A DNA stretch of 64,000 nt from the NCBI GenBank assembly GCA_900473745.1, contig UCMW01000011.1, positions 26,984-90,983 of the forward strand, read 5' to 3'. The notes beneath the pieces were generated by a model, which was given only the letters and a program-made list of their open reading frames with translations, ran no database searches and was not told the origin of the DNA. Made by a program: the position numbers and the translations under genes. Every line of letters starts with the position of its first letter. Position 1 is the first letter of the stretch. This stretch comes from Hyphomicrobiales bacterium (GTDB taxonomy: Bacteria > Pseudomonadota > Alphaproteobacteria > Rhizobiales > Rhizobiaceae). This document shows positions 44,911-56,948 of this stretch, piece after piece.

Positions 44911-46352
44911 TTAAACAACGTCTTTGCAGCTGCTTCCGCAGCGGTGCCAAGCGGGCCGCCGAAGAGGACGTAACCGACCACGAAGAGACCGGACAGACCG
45001 AAGACGAGACGCAGTTCGACGGAGGTGCGGGCGAATTCGCCCTTGGCTTCGTCGAACCACATGACCTTGATGATGCGCAGATAGTAGTAGGCGCCGATGA
45101 CCGAGGCGAGAACGCCGATAATGGCGAGCGCGTAAAGCTTGGCTTCGATGGCGGCGACGAAGACGAAGTACTTGGCGAAGAAGCCGGCGAGCGGCGGAAT
45201 GCCAGCGAGCGAGAACATCAGCGCAGTCAGCACGAAGGCCATAAAGGGACGCGTGGTCGACAGGCCGGCGAGATCGTCGATGTTCTCGACATTGCCACCT
45301 TCCTTCTGACGCATCGCCATGATGCAGGCAAACGTGCCGAGCGTCATCACCAGGTAGATCATCATGTAGATCAGAACGCCAGCGACGCCGGTGTCATTGC
45401 CGGCGGCAAGACCGACCAGCGCGTAACCCATGTGACCAATCGAGGAATAGGCCATCAGTCGCTTGATATTCCTCTGGCCGATGGCCGCGACCGAACCGAG
45501 CACCATGGAGGCGATCGAGATGAATACGACGATCTGCTGCCATTCGGCAAAGATCGGCAGGAAGGCGTCGATGACGATGCGCACGAATATGGCCATGGCG
45601 CCGACCTTCGGGGCCGCTGCCAGGAAGGCGGTTACCGGGGTCGGCGCGCCTTCGTAAACATCCGGCGTCCACATGTGGAACGGAACGGCGGAGATCTTGA
45701 ACGCCAGGCCTGCAAGCACGAAGACGAGACCGAAGATCAGGCCGAGTGACGGTTCGCCAGCGGAGAGAACGGCAGCGATTTCGTCAAAGCCGATATTGCC
45801 GGTGAAGCCGTAAACCAGCGACATGCCGTAGAGCAGCATGCCCGAGGAAAGTGCACCGAGCACGAAGTACTTGAGGCCGGCTTCCGTCGAGCGCAGGCTG
45901 TCACGGTTGATGGCGGCAACGACGTAGAGCGCAAGCGACATCAGTTCGAGGCCGAGATAGAGGGCGATCAGGTCGTTGGCCGAGATCAGCAGCATGACGC
46001 CGAGCGTGGCAAGCACCAGCAGGACCGGAAACTCGAACTTGTCCAGGTGGTCGAAGCGAGCGTGGCCGACCGCCATGATCATCGCCGTCACCGAACCGAT
46101 GAGCGCAAGGATCTTCATGAACTTGGCATAGCCGTCGGCGACGTAGGCACCGTTGAAGGCTTCGCCTTCGGCGCCCGAGAAGACCAGCCAGGCGCCGGAG
46201 AAGATCAGGAGCGCGATCGCGAGCCCGGTGACGACACTGTTCGACTTATCGCCCGAAAACACGCCGATCATGAGCAGCACCATGGCGCCCACGGCCAGGA
46301 TCAGTTCCGGCGTGACCAGATGCAGGCTAGCAATGAGAGTTTCAACGGTCAT
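44907..46352 (-). CDS. nuoN: NADH-quinone oxidoreductase subunit N
   Basis: 481 residues, 14 membrane helices, one of three antiporter-like subunits of the membrane arm. Key features: the Glu in helix 5-type region ([12 protein letters not shown]), [18 protein letters not shown] with the conserved Lys, and [18 protein letters not shown]. The ATG at 46352 follows AGGATCC; a TTG at 46358 is possible. It overlaps birA by 4 bases and follows nuoM. Confidence 0.96.
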   Translation of the reverse strand: MTVETLIASLHLVTPELILAVGAMVLLMIGVFSGDKSNSVVTGLAIALLIFSGAWLVFSGAEGEAFNGAYVADGYAKFMKILALIGSVTAMIMAVGHARFDHLDKFEFPVLLVLATLGVMLLISANDLIALYLGLELMSLALYVVAAINRDSLRSTEAGLKYFVLGALSSGMLLYGMSLVYGFTGNIGFDEIAAVLSAGEPSLGLIFGLVFVLAGLAFKISAVPFHMWTPDVYEGAPTPVTAFLAAAPKVGAMAIFVRIVIDAFLPIFAEWQQIVVFISIASMVLGSVAAIGQRNIKRLMAYSSIGHMGYALVGLAAGNDTGVAGVLIYMMIYLVMTLGTFACIMAMRQKEGGNVENIDDLAGLSTTRPFMAFVLTALMFSLAGIPPLAGFFAKYFVFVAAIEAKLYALAIIGVLASVIGAYYYLRIIKVMWFDEAKGEFARTSVELRLVFGLSGLFVVGYVLFGGPLGTAAEAAAKTLFN

Positions 46353-46370
46353 GTCCAAAGGATCCTGTCG

Positions 46371-47882
46371 TCAGTTCGCAATCAGCGCCAGGGACTGGGC
46401 TGCTTGCAAGGCTGCGGAGTAGTTGTTCACCAGGTTGTCGACGGAAGCTGCGGTCGCATCGAGGATGGGAGCCGGATAGACACCGAAGAAGATGGTGAGT
46501 GCGATCAGCGGGTAAAGGACGAGCTTTTCGCGGGCGGAGAGATCGAGCATAGCCTTCAGGCTCTCCTTCTCAAGCGCACCGAAGACGACCCGGCGGTAGA
46601 GCCAGAGTGCGTAAGCCGCCGAGAGGATGACGCCGGTTGCGGCAAAGAGCGCGACCCAGGTGTTGACGCGGAAGACGCCGATCAGGGTGAGGAATTCACC
46701 AACGAAGCCAGAGGTGCCCGGCAAGCCGACATTGGCCATGGTGAAGACCATGAAGGCGAGCGCATATTTCGGCATATTGTTCACGAGGCCGCCATAGGCC
46801 GCGATTTCGCGGGTATGGAGACGGTCGTAGATCACGCCGACACAGAGGAAGAGCGCGCCGGAGACGAAGCCATGGCTGATCATCTGGAAGATCGCACCCT
46901 GCACGCCCTGCTGGTTGGCGGCAAAGATACCCATGGTGACGTAGCCCATATGGGCGACGGAGGAATAGGCGATCAACTTCTTGATATCTTCCTGCATCAT
47001 CGCGACCAGCGAGGTGTAGATGATCGCAATAACCGACAGCGTGAAGACGAAGGGCGCGAAGAAGTCGGACGCCAGCGGGAACATCGGCAGCGAGAAACGT
47101 AGGAAGCCGTAGCCGCCAAGCTTGAGCAGGATGCCCGCCAGGATCACGGAACCCGCGGTCGGCGCCTGAACGTGAGCATCCGGCAGCCAGGTATGAACAG
47201 GCCACATCGGCATCTTTACCGCGAATGAGGCGAAGAAGGCGAGCCACAGCCAGGTCTGCATTTCCGGCGGGAAGTCGTGCTGCAGAAGCGCTGCGATATC
47301 GGTCGTGCCGGCATCCCAGTACATGGCCATGATGGCGAGCAGCATCAGCACCGAGCCGAGCAGCGTGTAGAGGAAGAACTTGTAGGATGCGTAGACGCGG
47401 TCCTTGCCACCCCAAACGCCGATGATGATGAACATCGGAATGAGGCCGGCTTCGAAGAAGACGTAGAAGAGCACGATGTCTAGCGACACGAAGACGCCGA
47501 TCATCAGGGTCTCGAGGACCAGGAATGCAATCATGTATTCCTTCAGGCGCTTCTCGACAGAATTCCAGCTGGCGAGAATGCAGAAGGGCATGAGCAGCGT
47601 CGTCAGGATGACGAACAGCATCGAGATGCCGTCGACACCGACATGGTAGGAAATGCCGGTCCCGAGCCAGGCATGCTTCTCCACCATCTGGAATCCGACA
47701 TTCGAATTGTCGAAGTTGATCCAGATGAAGAGCGACACGACGAAGGTGAAGACCGTCGTCAGAAGCGCGACGTTCAGGATGTTGCGGCGGCCGAGAGAGG
47801 TGTCACCACGGGTCAGCAGCAGCAGAGCCACGCCGACCAGAGGCAGGAAGGTGACCGTCGAGAGAATGGGCCAATCGGTCAT
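46371..47882 (-). CDS. nuoM: NADH-quinone oxidoreductase subunit M
   Basis: 503 residues, 14 helices. Antiporter-like subunit: conserved Glu in [20 protein letters not shown], Lys in [34 protein letters not shown] (split), and [20 protein letters not shown]. It translocates protons in the distal half of the membrane arm. Its start overlaps the nuoL stop (TGATG). Confidence 0.96.
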   Translation of the reverse strand: MTDWPILSTVTFLPLVGVALLLLTRGDTSLGRRNILNVALLTTVFTFVVSLFIWINFDNSNVGFQMVEKHAWLGTGISYHVGVDGISMLFVILTTLLMPFCILASWNSVEKRLKEYMIAFLVLETLMIGVFVSLDIVLFYVFFEAGLIPMFIIIGVWGGKDRVYASYKFFLYTLLGSVLMLLAIMAMYWDAGTTDIAALLQHDFPPEMQTWLWLAFFASFAVKMPMWPVHTWLPDAHVQAPTAGSVILAGILLKLGGYGFLRFSLPMFPLASDFFAPFVFTLSVIAIIYTSLVAMMQEDIKKLIAYSSVAHMGYVTMGIFAANQQGVQGAIFQMISHGFVSGALFLCVGVIYDRLHTREIAAYGGLVNNMPKYALAFMVFTMANVGLPGTSGFVGEFLTLIGVFRVNTWVALFAATGVILSAAYALWLYRRVVFGALEKESLKAMLDLSAREKLVLYPLIALTIFFGVYPAPILDATAASVDNLVNNYSAALQAAQSLALIAN

Positions 47883-49876
47883 CAGAGGGAGCTCCCGAGC
47901 ATCATCCAGGTAACGAGGGCCGCAATGCCGATGAGCATCGCGAAGGCATAGTGGTAGAGGTAGCCGGACTGCAGGCGAACGACCCGCTGGGTCAGGCCGC
48001 CGACGGCCGAAGCAACACCGTTCGGGCCGTAGGCGTCGATGGTGGCAACGTCACCCTTCTTCCAGAGGAAGCGGCCGAGCGCCTTGGCGGAGCGAACGAA
48101 GAGGAAGTCGTACAGCTCGTCGAAGTACCACTTGTTGAGCAGGAACTGGTAGAGCATCCACTGCTGTTCGGCGAGCTTCTTCGGCGCCGAAGGGTTCTTG
48201 ATATACATGTACCAGGCGGTGACGAAACCGAGGGCCATGGCGAAGAAGGGGCTCCACTTCACCCACAGCGGAACGTGGTGGAACTCTTCGAGGATCTGGT
48301 TGTCGGGAAGCGTGAAGAGCGCGCCTTTCCAGAATTCGACATAGTGGTGACCGAAGAAGTAGTCGTGGAAGATCACGCCAGCGAAGATCGCGCCGATGCC
48401 GAGCAAGAGCAGCGGCAGCAGCATGACCATCGGCGATTCGTGAACGTGGTGCATGACATCGGCGGAAGCGCGCGGCTTGCCGAAGAAGGTCATGAAGGCC
48501 AGGCGCCACGAGTAGAAGCTGGTAAAGAGAGCAGCAATCACGAGCAAGGTAAAGGCGAAGACGCCGACCGAGCTGTGCGATGCATAGGCCGATTCGATGA
48601 TGGCATCCTTCGAGAAGAAGCCGGCAAAGCCGATGATCGTGCCAGGGATACCGACGCCGGTCAGCGCGAGCGTGCCAATGGTCATCGCCCAGAAGGTATA
48701 GGGGATGTGCTTGCGCAGGCCGCCCATGTAGCGCATGTCCTGCTCGCCATCGACGGCGTGGATGACGGAACCTGCGCCCAAGAACAGGAGCGCCTTGAAG
48801 AAGGCGTGCGTGAAGAGGTGGAAGACGGCCGCGCCGTAGGCGCCGACACCGAGCGCCACGAACATGTAACCGAGCTGCGAGCAGGTCGAATAGGCGATGA
48901 CGCGCTTGATGTCGTTCTGCACGAGGCCGACGGTCGCGGCAAAGAAGGCCGTGATCGCACCGACAATGGTGACGATAACAAGGGCATCCGGCGACAGTTC
49001 GAAGACCGGCGACATGCGGGCGACGAGGAAGACGCCGGCGGTGACCATGGTTGCGGCGTGAATGAGCGCCGAAACCGGGGTCGGGCCTTCCATGGCGTCC
49101 GGCAGCCAGGTGTGCAGCAGGAACTGCGCAGACTTACCCATCGCGCCCATGAAGAGCAGCAGGCAGGCGCCGGTCAGCGCATGGCTACGGTCGAGCTGCA
49201 TGCCGAAGAGGTTGAGTACCACTTCCGGCGAAGCTGCGGGATCGGTCGGAAGATAGGACTGTGCCGAGGCAAAGATCGTCTCGAGGTTGATCGAGCCAAA
49301 CATCACGAAGAGCGCGGAAATGCCGAGGATGAAACCGAAGTCACCGACGCGGTTGACGATGAAGGCCTTCATGGCGGCAGCCGAAGCCGACGGCTTCTTG
49401 TACCAGAAGCCGATCAGCAGGTAGGACGCCAAGCCCACGCCTTCCCAGCCGAAGAACATCTGCAGCAGATTGTCCGACGTGATGAGCATGAGCATCGCGA
49501 AGGTGAAGAGCGACAGATAAGCAAAGAAACGCGGCCGATGCGGGTCGTGGTGCATGTAGCCGATCGAGTAGAGGTGCACGAGGCACGACACCGAGTTGAC
49601 GACGACGAACATGACGGCCGTCAGCGTGTCGATGCGGAAGGCCCACTCGACGTCGATGCCGCCGGACTGGATCCACCGCAGCACGGGTACCTTGATGACC
49701 TCGTGGGCCTCATGGCTCATGGCGACGTTGAAGAAGACGATCCACGAGAGGACCGCGACAATGATCATCAGACCGGTGGTGATGTATTCCGACGCCTTGG
49801 CGCCGATCTGGCGGCCGAAAAGGCCGGCAATCAGGAAGCCGATCAGGGGGAGAAAGACGATAGCCTTGTAGATCAT
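47882..49876 (-). CDS. nuoL: NADH-quinone oxidoreductase subunit L
   Basis: 664 residues, 16 helices plus the long lateral helix HL near the C-terminus that braces the membrane arm. Motifs: [50 protein letters not shown] (in parts) and [20 protein letters not shown]. The most distal proton channel of complex I. Between nuoK and nuoM with an 8-base and a 1-base spacing. Confidence 0.96.
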   Translation of the reverse strand: MIYKAIVFLPLIGFLIAGLFGRQIGAKASEYITTGLMIIVAVLSWIVFFNVAMSHEAHEVIKVPVLRWIQSGGIDVEWAFRIDTLTAVMFVVVNSVSCLVHLYSIGYMHHDPHRPRFFAYLSLFTFAMLMLITSDNLLQMFFGWEGVGLASYLLIGFWYKKPSASAAAMKAFIVNRVGDFGFILGISALFVMFGSINLETIFASAQSYLPTDPAASPEVVLNLFGMQLDRSHALTGACLLLFMGAMGKSAQFLLHTWLPDAMEGPTPVSALIHAATMVTAGVFLVARMSPVFELSPDALVIVTIVGAITAFFAATVGLVQNDIKRVIAYSTCSQLGYMFVALGVGAYGAAVFHLFTHAFFKALLFLGAGSVIHAVDGEQDMRYMGGLRKHIPYTFWAMTIGTLALTGVGIPGTIIGFAGFFSKDAIIESAYASHSSVGVFAFTLLVIAALFTSFYSWRLAFMTFFGKPRASADVMHHVHESPMVMLLPLLLLGIGAIFAGVIFHDYFFGHHYVEFWKGALFTLPDNQILEEFHHVPLWVKWSPFFAMALGFVTAWYMYIKNPSAPKKLAEQQWMLYQFLLNKWYFDELYDFLFVRSAKALGRFLWKKGDVATIDAYGPNGVASAVGGLTQRVVRLQSGYLYHYAFAMLIGIAALVTWMMLGSSL

Positions 49877-49883
49877 GACCCGA

Positions 49884-50192
49884 TCAGCCCTTCATCATGT
49901 TGACGTCTTCGACGGCGATCGAGCCGCGATTACGATAGAAGACCACCAGGATCGCGAGGCCGATTGCGGCTTCTGCCGCCGCCACCGTCAGGATGAACAG
50001 CGCAAAAACCTGGCCGACGAGATCGCCGAGGAAGCTCGAAAAGGCCACCATGTTGATGTTCACAGCGAGCAGGATCAGTTCGACCGACATCAGAATGACG
50101 ATGATGTTCTTGCGGTTCAGGAAGATGCCGAAGACCCCGAGAGTGAAGAGGATGGCACTGACCGTGAGGTAGTGGGAAAGACCGATTTCCAT
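49884..50192 (-). CDS. nuoK: NADH-quinone oxidoreductase subunit K
   Basis: 102 residues, three helices. The two membrane glutamates of the E-channel are visible: [15 protein letters not shown] and [15 protein letters not shown]. It connects NuoJ, NuoH and the antiporter-like subunits. A 28-base gap to nuoJ. Confidence 0.97.
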   Translation of the reverse strand: MEIGLSHYLTVSAILFTLGVFGIFLNRKNIIVILMSVELILLAVNINMVAFSSFLGDLVGQVFALFILTVAAAEAAIGLAILVVFYRNRGSIAVEDVNMMKG

Positions 50193-50220
50193 TTTTCTGT
50201 TCCTTGACCTCTTGCTCGGC

Positions 50221-50835
50221 TCAGACGCCCTGGCCCGGCTTGACCTTGACCACCTTGACGGCAGTCTCGGGCGTGCGGGCGACCTGGGCGGAAATGTCCT
50301 GGCGCTTAATGTTGGTGCGGTGGCGCAGTGTCAGCACGATCGCGCCGATCATGGCGACGAACAGGACGAGGCCCGCGATCTGGAAGAAGAAGACGTAATC
50401 CGTGTAGAGCACGTCGCCGAGCGCCTGGGTGTTCTGGCGGTCCACGACTGCCGGGATTGGCTGGGTGATCGCATTCAGTGCTTCCGGGCTAATCGTGGTA
50501 CCGCCGATGACAACGACGAGCTCGACCGCAACGATAAGACCGATCAGAGCGCCGATGGGTGCGTATCTCGCCGCCCCTGCCCTCAGCTCCGTGAAGTCGA
50601 TGTCGAGCATCATCACGACGAAGAGGAAGAGAACCGCGACCGCGCCGACATAGACGACGAGCAGGATCATCGCCAGGAACTCAGCTCCGGTCAGAAGCAG
50701 AAGGCCCGATGCGTTGATGAAGGTCAGAATGAGGAACAGGACCGAATGGACCGGATTCCGAGCCGATATCACCATGAAGGCCGAAGCCACCGCGACAAAG
50801 GCGAAGAGATAGAAAAAGAGAGCCTGAAGACCCAT
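50221..50835 (-). CDS. nuoJ: NADH-quinone oxidoreductase subunit J
   Basis: 204 residues, five helices. The pi-bulge helix region [24 protein letters not shown] (split) with the conserved Tyr and Gly is present. The C-terminal extension past residue 165 is rich in Arg and Thr. A 151-base gap with no recognised gene separates it from nuoI. Confidence 0.96.
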   Translation of the reverse strand: MGLQALFFYLFAFVAVASAFMVISARNPVHSVLFLILTFINASGLLLLTGAEFLAMILLVVYVGAVAVLFLFVVMMLDIDFTELRAGAARYAPIGALIGLIVAVELVVVIGGTTISPEALNAITQPIPAVVDRQNTQALGDVLYTDYVFFFQIAGLVLFVAMIGAIVLTLRHRTNIKRQDISAQVARTPETAVKVVKVKPGQGV

Positions 50836-50986
50836 GTTGGTGCCTTTTCATCTTCCCCCGGACGAGGGCCCTGCCCCGCCGCCCGATAAGGCGTGACCGA
50901 TATCCCCATCGGCACGCCCGTTACAAATTTCAAGTTTGCCCCGGCGAAGCCCCGCGCTCCGCCCAAGACGATCGACCCCTAAGGGA

Positions 50987-51478
50987 TCAGCGATAGGGCG
51001 AGTCGATCGCGATATTGCGCGCGATTTCACGTTCCCAGCGGTCGCCGTTGTCGAGCAGGCGAGCCTTGTCGAAGTAGAGCTCTTCACGGGTCTCGGTGGC
51101 GAACTCGAAGTTCGGTCCCTCGACGATCGCGTCGACCGGGCAGGCTTCCTGGCAGAAGCCGCAATAAATGCACTTCACCATGTCGATGTCGTAACGCACC
51201 GTGCGGCGGGTGCCGTCATTGCGGCGCGGGCCAGCCTCGATGGTGATGGCCTGGGCAGGACAGATCGCCTCGCAGAGCTTGCAGGCGATGCAGCGCTCTT
51301 CGCCGTTTGGATAACGGCGCAGCGCATGCTCGCCCCGGAAGCGCGGCGAAACCGGGCCCTTCTCGAACGGATAGTTAATCGTCGCCTTCTGCTTGAAGAA
51401 GTAGCGCATCGACAGAAAGAAGGCGCCGACAAACTCCTTCAGGAAGATCGAATTGATAGCCTGTGTCAGAGCAGCCAT
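50987..51478 (-). CDS. nuoI: NADH-quinone oxidoreductase subunit I (8Fe ferredoxin-like)
   Basis: 163 residues. Two 4Fe-4S motifs: [12 protein letters not shown] (Cys63, 66, 69, 73) and [12 protein letters not shown] (Cys103, 106, 109, 113), carrying clusters N6a and N6b. An N-terminal amphipathic helix anchors it on NuoH ([16 protein letters not shown]). It passes electrons from NuoG towards NuoB. Confidence 0.98.
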   Translation of the reverse strand: MAALTQAINSIFLKEFVGAFFLSMRYFFKQKATINYPFEKGPVSPRFRGEHALRRYPNGEERCIACKLCEAICPAQAITIEAGPRRNDGTRRTVRYDIDMVKCIYCGFCQEACPVDAIVEGPNFEFATETREELYFDKARLLDNGDRWEREIARNIAIDSPYR

Positions 51479-51517
51479 CTTGTTCTCCTAATCAGCGAAG
51501 TGTCCGGGCGGGCGTCA

Positions 51518-52561
51518 TCACGCCCAACCCATCAGCTTCAGCACGAATGCAGTAATGATGACCATGGCGAGCGAGATCGGAAGGAAGACCTTCCAGCCGA
51601 GACGCATCAGCTGGTCATAGCGGTAGCGCGGAACAAAGGCCTTCACCATGGCGAACATGAAGAAGACCATGGATGCCTTCAGCACGAACCAGATGATGCC
51701 CGGGACCCAGTTGAGGAACCAGACGTCGACCGGCGGCAGCCAGCCTCCGAGGAAGAGGATCGTGGTCAGCGAGCACATCAGCACGATGGCTGCATATTCG
51801 CCGAGCATGAACATCATGTACGGGGTCGAGCCATATTCGACCATGAAGCCGGCGACGAGTTCGGATTCGGCTTCCGGAAGGTCGAAGGGCGGGCGGTTGG
51901 TTTCTGCCAGTGCCGAGATGAAAAAGATCACGAACATCGGGAAGAGCGCCAGCCAGTGCCAGTCGAGGAAGGAGGCAGGCAGACCCATCATCGTGCCGAG
52001 GCCGTCGTTCTGCGACAGGACGATGTCAGTCAGGTTCAGCGAACCGACGCAGAGCAAGACGGTGACGATGACGAAACCCATCGAGACTTCGTAGGAGACC
52101 ATTTGCGCTGCCGAGCGGAGCGCGCCGAGGAAGGGATATTTCGAGTTCGACGCCCAGCCACCCATAATGATGCCGTAGACTTCGAGCGAGGAGACCGCGA
52201 AGACGAAAAGGATGCCGACATTGATGTTGGCGATCACCCATCCGGAGTTGACCGGGATGACGGCCCAGGTTGCGAGCGCCAGCGTCACGGCAACCAGTGG
52301 CGCCAGCAGGAACACGCCCTTGTTGGCGCCTGCCGGAATGACCGGTTCCTTGAAGACGAACTTCAAAAGGTCGGCGAAGGACTGGAAGAGACCCCAGGGG
52401 CCGACGACGTTCGGGCCGCGACGCAGCTGAACCGCTGCCCAGATCTTGCGGTCTGCGAGCAGGATGTAGGCGATGAACACCAGAAGGCAGACGAGCAGCA
52501 GCAGGGACTGCCCGATCATGATGGCCGCCGGCCACACATAGGTGGAAACGAAATTATCCAT
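51518..52561 (-). CDS. nuoH: NADH-quinone oxidoreductase subunit H
   Basis: 347 residues, eight helices. The quinone-chamber loops are seen: [32 protein letters not shown] (split) and [29 protein letters not shown] (split), with the conserved acidic residues. It forms the quinone entry site with NuoB and NuoD. 39 bases before nuoI. Confidence 0.97.
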   Translation of the reverse strand: MDNFVSTYVWPAAIMIGQSLLLLVCLLVFIAYILLADRKIWAAVQLRRGPNVVGPWGLFQSFADLLKFVFKEPVIPAGANKGVFLLAPLVAVTLALATWAVIPVNSGWVIANINVGILFVFAVSSLEVYGIIMGGWASNSKYPFLGALRSAAQMVSYEVSMGFVIVTVLLCVGSLNLTDIVLSQNDGLGTMMGLPASFLDWHWLALFPMFVIFFISALAETNRPPFDLPEAESELVAGFMVEYGSTPYMMFMLGEYAAIVLMCSLTTILFLGGWLPPVDVWFLNWVPGIIWFVLKASMVFFMFAMVKAFVPRYRYDQLMRLGWKVFLPISLAMVIITAFVLKLMGWA

Positions 52562-52573
52562 GGTCCCCTGCCC

Positions 52574-54655
52574 TTACTCTGCCGCGGCCTTGAAATTGTT
52601 GCGGGCCAATGCCGAGCACTCTGCCATGACGGCCGAAGCGCGTGCGATCGGGTTCGTCAAATAGAAGTCTTTGACCGGCGACGCAAACAGAGACTTGCCC
52701 ATCTTCCCGGGTTTTTTCGCCAGTGCAGCAATATCGGCCGATGCGCCGGCTGCGATCTCGTCGATCTCGGCAAAATGCGGGTAGGCTTCATAGAGCTGGC
52801 CACGCAGCTGCGACAGCGAATCGAAGGGCAGTTTCTTGCCGAGCACGTCGGAGAGTGCACGCAGGATCGCCCAGTCTTCGCGGGCCTCGCCCGGCGCGAA
52901 GCCGGCGCGGTTGCCCATCTGGACGCGGCCTTCGGTGTTGACCCAGGTGCCCGACTTCTCGGTATAGGTCGCGCCCGGCAGGATGACGTCGGCATAATGG
53001 GCGCCGTTGTCGCCGTGGCTGCCGATATAGACGACGCACTTGGCAGTCTTGGCGGAGAAATCGAGTTCGTCGGCGCCGAGCAGGAAGACGACGTCGAGCG
53101 AGGACAGCATCTGGCCGGCAGCGACTGCACCTTCGCCCGGGACGAAGCCGAGGTCGAGAGCGCCGACGCGGGAGGCGGCCGTGTGCAGGACGGAGAAGCC
53201 GTTCCACTCATCGGTGATGGCGCCGACATCGTTGGCGAGCTTGGCGGCGTTTGCCAGAACGCTCTTACCGTCTGCACCCGTCAGCGCGCCCTGGCCGATG
53301 ATGATCATCGGGTTCTTGGCGGCCTTCAGCGCTTCAGCAAAGTTGTTCTTGCCGGAGACGAGTTCGGACAGGGTTTCCGTGCCGGCGCCGAGATATTCGT
53401 AAGGGTAACGCAGGTCGCCGCCTTCGCCGATCACGCCGATCGGCAGGCCGCCACGGCGCCAGCGCTTGCGGATGCGGGCGTTGAGAACGGCAGCTTCGTA
53501 ACGCGGGTTGGCGCCGATGATGAGGATGGCGTCTGCTGCTTCGATGCCTTCGATGCCGGCATTGAAGACGTAGGTCGAGCGACCGAGCGACGGATCGAGT
53601 GCCGTCCCATCCTGGCGACAGTCGGTGTTCGATGACCCCAAAGCGTTGACGAGCGACTTCAGCGCGAAGATTTCTTCAACGGAAGCGAGGTCACCGGCGA
53701 CAGCACCGATCCTGTCGGCGGAGGTCGAGGCGACTGCCGACTTGATGGCGGCAAAGGCTTCGGCCCAGCTCGCGGGCTGCAGGCGGCCATCCTTCTTCAC
53801 ATAGGGGCGGTCGAGACGCTGAGTCTTCAGGCCATCCCAGATGAAGCGTGTCTTGTCGGAGATCCACTCTTCGTTGATCTGCTCGTTGACGCGCGGCATG
53901 ATGCGCATGACTTCGCGGCCGCGCGTGTCGACGCGGATGGCGGAACCCAGCGCGTCCATGACGTCTATCGATTCGGTCTTGTTCAGTTCCCAAGGACGGG
54001 CGGTGAAGGCGAAGGGCTTGGAGGTCAGCGCGCCGACCGGGCAGAGGTCGACGACATTGCCCTGAAGCTCGGACGTCATAGCCTGCTCGAGATAAGTCGT
54101 GATTTCGGCATCCTCGCCACGGCCAATCAGGCCGAGTTCAGCGATCCCTGCGACTTCGGTGGTGAAGCGGACGCAGCGCGTGCAGTGAATGCAGCGGTTC
54201 ATCACGGTCTTGACCAGCGGTCCGATATACTTGTCTTCGACAGCGCGCTTGTTCTCGGTGTAGCGTGAGCTATCGATACCGAAGGCCATGGCCTGGTCCT
54301 GCAGGTCGCATTCTCCACCCTGGTCGCAGATCGGGCAATCCAGCGGGTGGTTGATCAGCAGGAATTCCATCACGCCTTCGCGGGCCTTCTTGACCATCGG
54401 CGTGTTGGTGAAGACTTCCGGCAGTTCGCCGTTCGGGCCACCACGGATGTCGCGCACGCCCATGGCACAGGAGGCTGCCGGCTTCGGCGGGCCACCCTTC
54501 ACCTCGACGAGGCACATGCGGCAATTGCCGGCGACCGACAGCCGTTCATGGAAACAAAAGCGCGGAACCTCGGCGCCCGCTTCCTCGCACGCCTGCAACA
54601 GCGTGAAATGATCCGGAACCTCGATCTCTTTTCCGTCGATCTTCAGCTTAGTCAT
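52574..54655 (-). CDS. nuoG: NADH-quinone oxidoreductase subunit G
   Basis: 693 residues. The N-terminal [2Fe-2S] domain has Cys34, Cys45, Cys48 and Cys63; then the His-Cys3 cluster ([20 protein letters not shown]), and the [4Fe-4S] cluster ([19 protein letters not shown]). The rest is a molybdopterin-oxidoreductase-like domain that no longer binds a cofactor. Compared with E. coli (908) it is the shorter alphaproteobacterial/mitochondrial form. It ends 12 bases before nuoH. Upstream is the helix-hairpin-helix protein gene, 143 bases away. Confidence 0.97.
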   Translation of the reverse strand: MTKLKIDGKEIEVPDHFTLLQACEEAGAEVPRFCFHERLSVAGNCRMCLVEVKGGPPKPAASCAMGVRDIRGGPNGELPEVFTNTPMVKKAREGVMEFLLINHPLDCPICDQGGECDLQDQAMAFGIDSSRYTENKRAVEDKYIGPLVKTVMNRCIHCTRCVRFTTEVAGIAELGLIGRGEDAEITTYLEQAMTSELQGNVVDLCPVGALTSKPFAFTARPWELNKTESIDVMDALGSAIRVDTRGREVMRIMPRVNEQINEEWISDKTRFIWDGLKTQRLDRPYVKKDGRLQPASWAEAFAAIKSAVASTSADRIGAVAGDLASVEEIFALKSLVNALGSSNTDCRQDGTALDPSLGRSTYVFNAGIEGIEAADAILIIGANPRYEAAVLNARIRKRWRRGGLPIGVIGEGGDLRYPYEYLGAGTETLSELVSGKNNFAEALKAAKNPMIIIGQGALTGADGKSVLANAAKLANDVGAITDEWNGFSVLHTAASRVGALDLGFVPGEGAVAAGQMLSSLDVVFLLGADELDFSAKTAKCVVYIGSHGDNGAHYADVILPGATYTEKSGTWVNTEGRVQMGNRAGFAPGEAREDWAILRALSDVLGKKLPFDSLSQLRGQLYEAYPHFAEIDEIAAGASADIAALAKKPGKMGKSLFASPVKDFYLTNPIARASAVMAECSALARNNFKAAAE

Positions 54656-54798
54656 ATTCGCCTTCCTGCCTCACGCTTCCGCGCATCCTGCCGTTGCATC
54701 TCTGCCGCGACTGGCAGCCTTCTCCGCATGGGGATCAAAGGCCACCCGATTTATCCCTCAAGCCCGGCGCATCGCCCCCGCGCGGCCGAACCGTAGTC

Positions 54799-55620
54799 TC
54801 ACTTGCCTGACCGAGCCTTGCCGCCCGCCAATCGGCGCGCCTGCCCTGCCCAGTCGTCTCGCAGCACACGGCCATCGAGACCCAATTCCTTGTCCAGCGC
54901 GGCCAGCGCCTTTTCATCCATCGCCGCCAGGTCCTGGAAGCGGGAGATCCCCCTGCCCTTCAGAACCTGCTCAACCTTCGGGCCGACGCCGTCAATCTTC
55001 TTCAGATCGTCGGCTTTGCCGCTGGTCCTCTTCGGCTTCGGCGCCGGAGCGGCAGCTTCAACCTTGGCCGCGACCTTCGGCGTTGCCTCAGCCTTGGGTG
55101 CAGCCTCGGCTTTGGACGCAGCCTTGACCTTCGGCTTCGGCGTCACTGCAGCCTCGGGCACAGCCTTGGCCTTCGGCGCTGCGGCCTTTGCCTTCGGCGT
55201 GAGCTTCGGCTTTTCAACCTTCGTAGCCGCTGCCTTTGCAGGCGCCTTGGCCTTTGCTTTCGGCACGGCAGGCTTTGCGGCTTTCACCTTTGCACTTGCC
55301 TTGGGGGCAGGCGGCTCCGTTCGAGTGATCTCAACCGGAGCTTCCGTCTTCACTTCCGGCGCGGCGACCTTATCGGCTTCCGCTGCCTTGCGCTCTGCTT
55401 CCAGCTGCCGCGCGAGCTGGCCCGTCACGTCCATGGCGCCCTGAAGCGTACCAAGGAACAGCCTGCCCATCTGCGCCGCCATGCCCATACCGAAGGCGGT
55501 GGCAGCGGCCATGGCAGCCGCGGGGTTGGAGATGAAGTCTTCGAGCCCCTCGGGCGCGCGATCGTCCGAAGCCGGTTTGTCCGGCCCCTTCTTCCCGCCC
55601 TTGTCCGAAGAGCTCGTCAT
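54799..55620 (-). CDS. Ala/Lys-rich protein with C-terminal helix-hairpin-helix domain, in the nuo operon
   Basis: 273 residues. Three parts: an N-terminal conserved-looking helix (GLEDFISNPAAAMAAATAFGMG, about residues 24-75), a middle Ala/Lys/Pro/Val tandem-rich low-complexity region (about 85-200) and a C-terminal helix-hairpin-helix unit (about 206-265) containing IDGVGPKVEQVLKGRGI and LRDDWAGQARRL. The last unit clearly matches the C-terminal unit of NuoE encoded 2.5 kb upstream. The gene lies between nuoF and nuoG, with 12 bases to nuoF. It may be an assembly or stability factor of complex I; no function is known. The basic linker could bind nucleic acid or protein. Confidence 0.82.
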   Translation of the reverse strand: MTSSSDKGGKKGPDKPASDDRAPEGLEDFISNPAAAMAAATAFGMGMAAQMGRLFLGTLQGAMDVTGQLARQLEAERKAAEADKVAAPEVKTEAPVEITRTEPPAPKASAKVKAAKPAVPKAKAKAPAKAAATKVEKPKLTPKAKAAAPKAKAVPEAAVTPKPKVKAASKAEAAPKAEATPKVAAKVEAAAPAPKPKRTSGKADDLKKIDGVGPKVEQVLKGRGISRFQDLAAMDEKALAALDKELGLDGRVLRDDWAGQARRLAGGKARSGK

Positions 55621-55632
55621 CTCCGTCGATCC

Positions 55633-56937
55633 TTATTCTGCCGCTTCCATGACCACCCCATGGGCGATCGCGTTGCGGGTGTACTGGTCGATGCGCTTTT
55701 CCATTTCCGGACGGAAATGCTTGATCAGGCCCTGGATCGGCCAAGCGGCCGCATCACCCAGCGCACAGATCGTGTGACCTTCGACCTGCTTCGTCACCTG
55801 GAAGAGCATGTCGATTTCACGCTTCTGGGCATTGCCCTTCACCATGCGTTCCATGACGCGCATCATCCAGCCGGTGCCTTCGCGGCACGGCGTGCACTGG
55901 CCGCAGCTCTCGTGCTTGTAGAAGGCAGACAGACGCCAGATGGCCTTCACGATGTCGGTCGACTTGTCCATGACGATGACGGCGGCAGTGCCGAGGCCGG
56001 AGCCCAGTTCGCGCAGACCATCATAGTCCATGATGGCGTCCTTCATCTGTGCGCCCGGAACGCAAGGCACCGAGGAGCCGCCGGGGATAACCGCGAGCAG
56101 GTTGTCCCAGCCACCGCGGATGCCGCCACAATGCTTTTCGATCAGCTCCTGGAAGGTGATCGACATGGCATCTTCGACCGTGCACGGCTTGTTGACGTGG
56201 CCGGAGATCGAGAAAAGCTTGGTGCCGGAATTGTTCGGACGACCGAAGCTCGAATACCAGGACGCACCGCGACGCAGGATGGTCGGCGCAACGGCGATCG
56301 ATTCGACGTTGTTGACCGTGGTCGGGCAGCCGTAGAGCCCCATGTTGGCCGGGAACGGCGGCTTCAGACGCGGCTGGCCCTTTTTGCCTTCCAGGCTTTC
56401 CAGCAATGCAGTCTCTTCGCCGCAGATGTAAGCGCCTGCGCCGTGATGCACGACGATGTCGATGTCGTAGCCGAGCTTGTTGTTCTTGCCGAGCAGACCG
56501 TAGTCATAGCACTCGTCGATTGCGGCCTGCAGTGCTTCGCGCTCGCGCATGAACTCGCCGCGGACATAGATGAAGGCGTGATGCGCGTTCATGGCGAAGG
56601 AGGCGATGACGCAGCCTTCGATCAGCGTGTGCGGATCATGACGCATGATCTCGCGGTCCTTGCAGGTGCCGGGCTCCGACTCGTCGGCATTGACCACGAG
56701 GTAGTGCGGACGGCCGTCGCTCTCCTTCGGCATGAAGGACCACTTGAGACCGGTGGGGAAGCCTGCGCCGCCGCGACCGCGAAGACCGGAGGCCTTCATC
56801 TCATTGATGATCCAGTCCCGGCCCTTTTCGAGGATTTGCTTGGTACCGTCCCAGTGGCCACGCGACATCGCGCCCTTCAGGGACTTGTCCTTGAGGCCGT
56901 AGATATTCGTAAAGATGCGATCCTGATCTCTCAACAT
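55633..56937 (-). CDS. nuoF: NADH-quinone oxidoreductase subunit F
   Basis: 434 residues. NADH/FMN site: [18 protein letters not shown] (about residues 55-72), then [10 protein letters not shown] and [19 protein letters not shown]. The N3 [4Fe-4S] cluster is held by Cys345, Cys348, Cys351 ([12 protein letters not shown]) and Cys391 (HTICALGD). It oxidises NADH and hands electrons to FMN. 11 bases after nuoE. Confidence 0.98.
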   Translation of the reverse strand: MLRDQDRIFTNIYGLKDKSLKGAMSRGHWDGTKQILEKGRDWIINEMKASGLRGRGGAGFPTGLKWSFMPKESDGRPHYLVVNADESEPGTCKDREIMRHDPHTLIEGCVIASFAMNAHHAFIYVRGEFMREREALQAAIDECYDYGLLGKNNKLGYDIDIVVHHGAGAYICGEETALLESLEGKKGQPRLKPPFPANMGLYGCPTTVNNVESIAVAPTILRRGASWYSSFGRPNNSGTKLFSISGHVNKPCTVEDAMSITFQELIEKHCGGIRGGWDNLLAVIPGGSSVPCVPGAQMKDAIMDYDGLRELGSGLGTAAVIVMDKSTDIVKAIWRLSAFYKHESCGQCTPCREGTGWMMRVMERMVKGNAQKREIDMLFQVTKQVEGHTICALGDAAAWPIQGLIKHFRPEMEKRIDQYTRNAIAHGVVMEAAE

Positions 56938-56948
56938 ATCCTAACCTC